Assembly: GCA_000715635.1 (NCBI GenBank)
Contig: KL569231.1
Location: 10,575 to 15,676 of the forward strand
Reading direction: 5' to 3'
Source of the DNA: Streptomyces violaceus
GTDB taxonomy: Bacteria > Actinomycetota > Actinomycetes > Streptomycetales > Streptomycetaceae
DNA: 5,102 nucleotides
The position numbers and the translations under genes were made by a program. A model generated the notes under the pieces. The model saw only the letters and a program-made list of their open reading frames with translations, did no database searches and was not told the origin of the DNA. This document shows positions 1 to 5,102 of the stretch, piece after piece (position 1 is the first letter of the stretch; every line of letters begins with the position of its first letter).

Positions 1-1950
<1,950 letters not shown>

Positions 1951-1954
<4 letters not shown>

Positions 1955-1988
1955 GCGTTTGCTCAGGTATTAGAGGTAGCCGTAGCGA
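1951..1988 (+). promoter_or_regulatory. Perfect inverted repeat over the stop codon, possible operator/promoter for the thioesterase gene
   Basis: CTGAGC-GTTT-GCTCAG (1951-1966) is a perfect 6-bp inverted repeat with a 4-base spacer that includes the TGA stop of the oxidoreductase. No T run follows, so it is a poor terminator. Its size and TGAGC..GCTCA arms resemble operators used by TetR-family repressors in actinomycetes. A weak promoter can be drawn through it: TTGCTC (1959-1964), an 18-base spacer and TAGCGA (1983-1988), 24 bases before the thioesterase ATG. The repeat is directly seen; the operator and promoter roles are inference. Confidence 0.3.
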
Positions 1989-2012
1989 TCAGGACGAACG
2001 GAGCCCGGCCCC

Positions 2013-2501
2013 ATGGGTGAGCAGCAGCATGTGAAGTTCCCGCAAGAGGTCATCGACGAGTACGCCGCGCTCGGCGTGGACCTCCTGGCCCTGTTCTCCG
2101 CGGGTCACCTCGGAACCCGGATGGGCGTCCAGATCCTCGAGGCGTCGGCGGACCGGGTCGTCGGGACGATGCCGGTGGAGGGCAACACCCAGCCCTACGG
2201 ACTGCTGCACGGTGGGGCCTCCGCGGTGCTGGCCGAGACGCTCGGCTCGGTCGGATCCATGCTGCACGGCGGCAGCTCCAAGATCGCCGTGGGCGTCGAC
2301 CTGAATTGCACCCATCACCGCGGGGCACGCTCCGGCCTCGTCACCGGCGTGGCCACGCCCGTGCACCGGGGACGCTCGACCGCCACCTACGAAATCGTCA
2401 TCACGGACGAAAGCGACAAAAGGGTGTGTACCGCCCGACTGACCTGCATGCTGCGCGACGTGAACCCGGGCGACGAGGAACTGATCCGCGCCGCACGCTG
2501 A
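2013..2501 (+). CDS. PaaI/EntH-type hotdog-fold thioesterase
   Basis: This complete 162-residue protein is a typical length for single-domain hotdog thioesterases. The family hydrolyses acyl- or aryl-CoA (or carrier-protein) thioesters in the cytoplasm, usually as a tetramer. The signature lies at residues 60-79: QPYGLLHGG (His66-Gly67-Gly68), followed by the helix SAVLAETLGS containing the probable catalytic Glu75, equivalent to the catalytic acid of EntH and PaaI. The C-terminal strands VGVDLNCTHHRGA (93-105) and ATYEIVITDESDKRVCTARLT are also typical. The ATG is preceded by GGAG (2000-2003) at a good distance, and no other in-frame start fits better. It lies 58 bases after the oxidoreductase and may be co-transcribed with it or expressed from its own promoter across 1951-1988. 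The substrate cannot be told from sequence; no paa or siderophore genes are visible nearby, so I do not assign entH or paaI. No lesion is seen. Confidence 0.9.
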   Translation: MGEQQHVKFPQEVIDEYAALGVDLLALFSAGHLGTRMGVQILEASADRVVGTMPVEGNTQPYGLLHGGASAVLAETLGSVGSMLHGGSSKIAVGVDLNCTHHRGARSGLVTGVATPVHRGRSTATYEIVITDESDKRVCTARLTCMLRDVNPGDEELIRAAR

Positions 2502-2693
2502 TCCGGCCGCACCACACATTTCGACTCGACGCCGCCGCGAGGGAACACCCGAGCGGTGGCGTACGCGCGTAGACACACCCGCCCCTCAACTCCTCTGGAA
2601 AAACAGGCGGCTTCCAAGTCGCAGTGACCGTCGAGAGTCGCGCCTTCACCGCGCCGTCCGGCACGACCCCGCGGCATCACCGTGAAATTAACT

Positions 2694-2712
2694 GTTCCCA
2701 ATTGTTCGGAAC
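2694..2712. repeat. Short inverted repeat GTTCC-N9-GGAAC in an AT-rich patch
   Basis: GTTCC (2694-2698) and GGAAC (2708-2712) are separated by CAATTGTTC, and the right part alone reads GTTC-G-GAAC (2704-2712). The patch before it (GTGAAATTAACT) is unusually AT-rich for this DNA. The symmetry suggests a protein-binding site, but the arms are short, no known regulator consensus fits clearly, and it lies about 300 bases before the transporter promoter. Confidence 0.25.
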
Positions 2713-2744
2713 GCCCCCTGGACACGGGCCGCCACTTCCCTGAC

Positions 2745-2760
2745 GTAACGCTCCGTAACG
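2745..2760 (+). repeat. Tandem GTAACG direct repeat, 10-base period
   Basis: GTAACG occurs at 2745-2750 and again at 2755-2760, separated by CTCC, so the repeats fall on the same face of the helix. The GTAAC element recalls half of the GlnR nitrogen-control box, but that box has an 11-base step and a different second half (GAAAC-like). The match is therefore incomplete. It may be a chance repeat. Confidence 0.25.
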
Positions 2761-2999
2761 CGCGCGCAATACAACACCGCGGCCTCCTCTTCGACCGCGC
2801 CCGCTCCCGGGACCTTTCCGATCCCGCCCTCCTCGCCTGCGCCACGTCAACCGCACGATCTCGGCCATGACCAACCGGAAGTGCGGGTTCTCAGAATGCG
2901 GACTTCGGAAAAAATCGGCCAAACCCGCCGAAATGGCCCGTCGGAGAAGCCGGGCATCCATCACGTCATAACAAGAAAGTCACAAGCCGCCCCACGCCG

Positions 3000-3029
3000 C
3001 TGACCCTGCCTCCACACCGGGCTTAGAGT
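3000..3029 (+). promoter_or_regulatory. Probable vegetative (HrdB-type) promoter of the liv operon
   Basis: CTGACC (3000-3005), an 18-base spacer and TAGAGT (3024-3029) match the principal-sigma consensus of Streptomyces well (TTGACN, 16-18 bases, TAGRRT). It is placed sensibly, about 90 bases before the livK start, and predicts a transcription start near 3036 and an untranslated leader of roughly 80 bases. It has no competitor of equal quality in the intergenic region. Prediction by eye only. Confidence 0.6.
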
Positions 3030-3055
3030 CACGGCCAGTCACCGCTCCATCGGGA

Positions 3056-3105
3056 GTTCGGTACCAGCGCGGCACTCACCCCCCGAACAGGGCGGGCCTG
3101 CCTGT
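3056..3105 (+). promoter_or_regulatory. Leader region with two adjoining potential hairpins before the livK ribosome site
   Basis: GTTCGG (3056-3061) can pair with CCGAAC (3083-3088) across 21 bases. ACAGG (3087-3091) can pair with CCTGT (3101-3105), ending just before the Shine-Dalgarno site at 3107. The two pairings share bases 3087-3088, so they could compete at the junction. No short leader peptide rich in Leu/Ile/Val codons is visible, arguing against classical attenuation. The regulatory role is speculative because such short stems are common in GC-rich DNA. Confidence 0.2.
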
Positions 3106-3106
3106 G

Positions 3107-3112
3107 AAAGGA
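3107..3112 (+). promoter_or_regulatory. Ribosome binding site that selects the GTG at 3119 for livK
   Basis: AAAGGA lies six bases before the GTG at 3119-3121, ideal spacing. The in-frame GTG at 3104 lies upstream of this site and has only a poorer G-rich sequence before it, so 3119 is preferred. The resulting N-terminus (V/M-RQRSLVILTSVL) is also the more natural lipoprotein signal. Confidence 0.7.
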
Positions 3113-3118
3113 CTGATC

Positions 3119-4366
3119 GTGCGACAGCGTTCCTTGGTGATTCTTACCTCCGTTCTGACGACCGGAGCTCTGACTCTCACCGCCTGCGGCTCCCGAGACG
3201 ACAGCGGTAACAAGAGCGGAGACAGCGGCGACGGCACCACGCTGACCATCGGCGTCGACGCCCCCCTGTCCGGTGAGAACTCCACCACCGGCCTCGGTAT
3301 CCAGTACGGCGCTCAGATCGCCGTCGACGACGCCAACAAGAACAACTGGGTCCCGGGCGTGAAATTCAAGCTCAAGGCCCTGGACGACAAGGCGCAGCCC
3401 GCCACCGGCCAGTCCAACGCCACCACCTTCACCGGCGACAAGACCGCCGTCGGCGCCGTCGGCCCGCTGAACTCCGGCGTCGCCCAGACCATGCAGCAGG
3501 TCTTCGCCTCGGCCAACATGGTCCAGATCTCCCCGGCGAACACGGCCCCCGAGCTGACCCAGGGCAAGAACTGGCAGACGGACAAGAAGCGTCCGTTCAA
3601 GACGTACTTCCGTACCGCCACCACCGACGAACTCCAGGGCAGCTTCGCGGCCGGCTACGCGTACAACGGCCTCAAGAAGAAGAAGGCCTTCGTCGTCGAC
3701 GACAAGCAGACCTACGGCGCCGGCCTCGCGAAGATCTTCAACGAGCAGTTCAAGAAGCTCGGCGGCAAGGTCGTCGCCACCGACCACGTCAACACCGGCG
3801 ACAAGGACTTCGGCTCCCTCGTCACGAAGATCAAGAACTCCGGTGCCGACCTGCTCTACTACGGCGGCCAGTACGACGAGTCCGCGCTGATCACCAAGCA
3901 GCTCAAGGACGCCGGCGTCAAGATCCCGCTGTTCGGCGGCGACGGCATGTTCGCCTCCACGTACATCGAGGCCGCCGGCAAGTCCGCCGAGGGCGACCTC
4001 GTCACCGCCATCGGTGTCCCCGCCGACACGCTGCCCGCGGCCAAGCAGTTCATCCAGACGTACAAGGACAAGGGGTACAAGGGCGACTACGGCGCCTACG
4101 GCGCCTACGCCTACGACGCCACCACGGCCATCATCAAGGCCGTCAAGGCCGCGGCCGACGCCAACGGCGGCAAGGTGCCCAGCGACATCAACGACCTGCG
4201 CTCCAAGGTCGTCGACGGAGTCCAGAAGTCCGACTTCGAAGGCCTCACCGGCAAGGTCTCCTTCGACCAGTACGGCGACACCACCAACAAGCAGCTGACG
4301 GTGTACCAGGTCGAGAAGGGCGCCTGGAAGGCCGTGGAGACCGGCACCCCCGACGACCTCCAGTAG
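3119..4366 (+). CDS. livK: Branched-chain amino-acid ABC transporter substrate-binding lipoprotein (LivK-like)
   Basis: This 415-residue protein is the extracellular receptor of a HAAT-family ABC importer. It captures leucine, isoleucine, valine or related ligands and delivers them to the LivHM permease. Residues 1-23 form a lipoprotein signal: basic RQR, a hydrophobic core and the lipobox LTAC with Cys23 as the lipidation site. A Ser/Gly/Asp/Lys-rich linker (about 24-40) precedes the type I periplasmic-binding fold. The fold opens with TLTIGVDAPLSGENSTTGLG, typical of Peripla_BP_6 proteins. The ligand pocket probably includes the AVGAVGPLNSGVAQ loop (about 110-123) and SPANTAP (from Ser138), with hinge and second-lobe motifs DDKQTYGAG and FGGDGMF. 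I chose GTG 3119 over GTG 3104 because of the AAAGGA site. A strong promoter lies upstream, and a hairpin terminator follows the TAG. livH starts 138 bases downstream, which supports the assignment. Exact ligand specificity is unproven; relatives bind other amides or amino acids. Confidence 0.9.
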   Translation: MRQRSLVILTSVLTTGALTLTACGSRDDSGNKSGDSGDGTTLTIGVDAPLSGENSTTGLGIQYGAQIAVDDANKNNWVPGVKFKLKALDDKAQPATGQSNATTFTGDKTAVGAVGPLNSGVAQTMQQVFASANMVQISPANTAPELTQGKNWQTDKKRPFKTYFRTATTDELQGSFAAGYAYNGLKKKKAFVVDDKQTYGAGLAKIFNEQFKKLGGKVVATDHVNTGDKDFGSLVTKIKNSGADLLYYGGQYDESALITKQLKDAGVKIPLFGGDGMFASTYIEAAGKSAEGDLVTAIGVPADTLPAAKQFIQTYKDKGYKGDYGAYGAYAYDATTAIIKAVKAAADANGGKVPSDINDLRSKVVDGVQKSDFEGLTGKVSFDQYGDTTNKQLTVYQVEKGAWKAVETGTPDDLQ

Positions 4367-4389
4367 TTCCGGCCCCCACTAGCCGCACC

Positions 4390-4432
4390 ACGGGCCGCGC
4401 GGGAGGAGGACCCCGACCGCGCGGCCCGTTTT
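4390..4432 (+). terminator. Strong stem-loop with T run between livK and livH
   Basis: CGGGCCGCGCGG (4391-4402) pairs perfectly with CCGCGCGGCCCG (4417-4428), extended by an A-T pair (4390/4429) to 13 bp, with a 14-base loop and TTTT at 4429-4432. This has the form of an intrinsic terminator. As livH follows on the same strand with no obvious promoter of its own, it probably acts as a partial terminator or 3' mRNA-stabilising hairpin, allowing more binding protein than permease to be made. The structure is directly visible; the partial read-through is inferred from similar operons. Confidence 0.85.
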
Positions 4433-4504
4433 CACACCCCCACACAGCACGCGACCACGCACGCATCCAGTGCACACGACCACCAGCGACATGGAGGCCA
4501 CGCG

Positions 4505-5102
4505 GTGAACACCCTGCCGCAGCAGCTGGCCAACGGGCTGCTTCTCGGCTCGATGTACGGGCTGATAGCCATCGGCTACACGATGGTGTACGGCATCGTC
4601 CAGCTCATCAACTTCGCGCACGGCGAGATCTTCATGACCGGAGCGTTCGGCGCCCTCACGGTCTACTTCTACATACTCCCCGACGGCACCTCGATGGCCC
4701 TCGCCGTGCCGCTGATGCTTCTCGGCGGCGCCCTCGTGGCCATCCTCATCGCCGTCGGAGCGGAACGGTTCGCCTACCGGCCACTGCGCGGAGCACCACG
4801 ACTGGCACCGCTCATCACCGCCATCGGCCTCTCCCTGGCGCTCCAGGAGGTCGTCCGCAACTTCTACCCCGGCGCCGACCGCGCCCGCGCCTTCCCCGGC
4901 CTCGACGCCACCCACGACATCGGCTCCGTCACCATCAAGGACGCCGACATCTTCCTCATCCTGGCCGCCGTCCTCTGCATGGCCGCCCTCGCCTTCTTCG
5001 TACGCCGCAGCCGCACCGGCCGCGCCATGCAGGCCACCGCACAGGACCCCGACACCGCGCAGCTCATGGGCATCGACACCAAGCCGCATCATCGTCATCG
5101 CC
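4505..5102 (+). CDS. livH: Branched-chain amino-acid ABC transporter permease LivH, 3'-partial, apparent frameshift near the right edge
   Basis: This is the first ~199 codons of an inner-membrane permease of the LivH family (usually about 290-310 residues), which with LivM forms the membrane channel for the LivK ligand. The GTG start has GGAGG (4493-4497) seven bases upstream. Family marks are LANGLLLGSMYGLIAIGYTM (8-27, first membrane segment), the NFAHGE signature (36-41), a long hydrophobic segment about 64-86, YRPLRGAP (91-98), LITAIGLSLALQE (103-115), another hydrophobic segment about 149-166, and the cytoplasmic loop SRTGRAMQATAQDPDTAQLMGIDT (169-192), which contacts the ATPases in this class. 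After Thr192 the frame reads KPHHRHR, unlike any LivH, whereas the +1 frame from 5085 reads RIIVIA as expected. A one-base insertion near 5081-5085 is therefore likely, and if real the gene is broken. It follows livK after a hairpin and probably depends on read-through from its promoter. Confidence 0.9.
   Translation, partial: MNTLPQQLANGLLLGSMYGLIAIGYTMVYGIVQLINFAHGEIFMTGAFGALTVYFYILPDGTSMALAVPLMLLGGALVAILIAVGAERFAYRPLRGAPRLAPLITAIGLSLALQEVVRNFYPGADRARAFPGLDATHDIGSVTIKDADIFLILAAVLCMAALAFFVRRSRTGRAMQATAQDPDTAQLMGIDTKPHHRHR
5081..5085 (+). other. Probable one-base insertion (frameshift) in livH
   Basis: LivH proteins continue GI(D/N)T-x-R-(V/I)-I-... here. The sequence GAC ACC AAGC CGC ATC ATC GTC ATC GCC needs one base removed from AAGC (5081-5084) to give the expected R-I-I-V-I-A; read straight, it gives K-P-H-H-R-H-R. 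Everything before it is undisturbed family sequence. It lies only about 20 bases from the window edge, so the frame beyond cannot be followed. Confidence 0.75.

Larger units (their letters stand above)
2502..2999. other. Long non-coding stretch upstream of the liv promoter
   Basis: No reading frame here looks like a real gene. The few open frames on either strand are short and give arginine/glycine-rich translations with no recognisable motif or ribosome site, as expected for chance frames in high-GC DNA. The stretch has AT-richer patches around 2682-2712, 2905-2935 and 2961-2985, which stand out from the GC-rich surroundings and contain short repeats described separately. I find no tRNA-like or rRNA-like sequence and no clear + strand terminator after the thioesterase. 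It may hold distal control sites for the transporter operon or an unrecognised small RNA. Confidence 0.6.

Noticed and set aside
2559..2570. Overlapping palindromes GCGTACGC and ACGCGCGT
   Set aside because: Short CG-rich palindromes are expected by chance in this composition, and nothing nearby supports a site.
2387..2964. - strand open frames in the intergenic region and thioesterase 3' end
   Set aside because: Translations are arginine/glycine-rich and show no domain, one overlaps the real thioesterase antisense, and no ribosome site is evident. Chance frames of high-GC DNA.
3029..3787. Long - strand open frame opposite livK
   Set aside because: It is the complementary shadow of a G/C-third-position-biased gene; its Val/Gly/Leu-rich translation is typical of such shadows.
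4379..5098. Long - strand open frame opposite livH
   Set aside because: LivH motifs on the + strand are unmistakable; the antisense frame runs through the terminator hairpin and has no recognisable protein features.

Overview
The window looks like chromosomal DNA from a Streptomyces or a close high-GC actinomycete. Coding regions are strongly G/C-biased at third codon positions, two genes start with GTG after good Shine-Dalgarno sites, and the binding-protein leader is a typical actinomycete lipoprotein signal. This assignment is inferred from composition and protein families, not from a search. All recognisable genes are on the + strand.

Layout: (1) Positions 1-1954 hold the 3' part of a large molybdopterin-dependent oxidoreductase of the FdhF/YdeP (formate-dehydrogenase-alpha-like) family. 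It runs in from the left edge and is interrupted by an in-frame amber codon at 479-481, after which the same frame carries on with normal family sequence. (2) After 58 bases, which include a perfect 6-bp inverted repeat over the stop codon, comes a complete PaaI/EntH-type hotdog thioesterase (2013-2501). (3) A non-coding stretch of about 600 bases (2502-3118) follows. It contains AT-richer patches, short repeats, a convincing vegetative promoter (3000-3029) and a leader of roughly 80 bases. (4) A branched-chain amino-acid ABC-transporter substrate-binding lipoprotein (livK-like, 3119-4366) is followed by a strong GC-rich hairpin with a T run (4390-4432). (5) The permease gene livH starts at 4505 and leaves the window on the right. 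Its last visible codons change frame relative to the family, suggesting a one-base insertion near 5081-5085.

The livK and livH genes are the start of a classic liv import operon. LivK captures the ligand outside the membrane, and LivH would form half of the membrane channel. LivM, LivG and LivF would be expected to the right but are not visible. The stem-loop between livK and livH fits the common arrangement in which most transcripts stop after the binding-protein gene, so that it is made in excess. The oxidoreductase and thioesterase are a separate unit with no obvious link to the transporter.

I see no CRISPR, mobile element, RNA gene or novel multi-gene system. The most noteworthy observations are two apparent coding lesions, an amber codon and a frameshift, in otherwise well-conserved genes. 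They may be sequencing or assembly errors or true gene decay; the sequence alone cannot decide.
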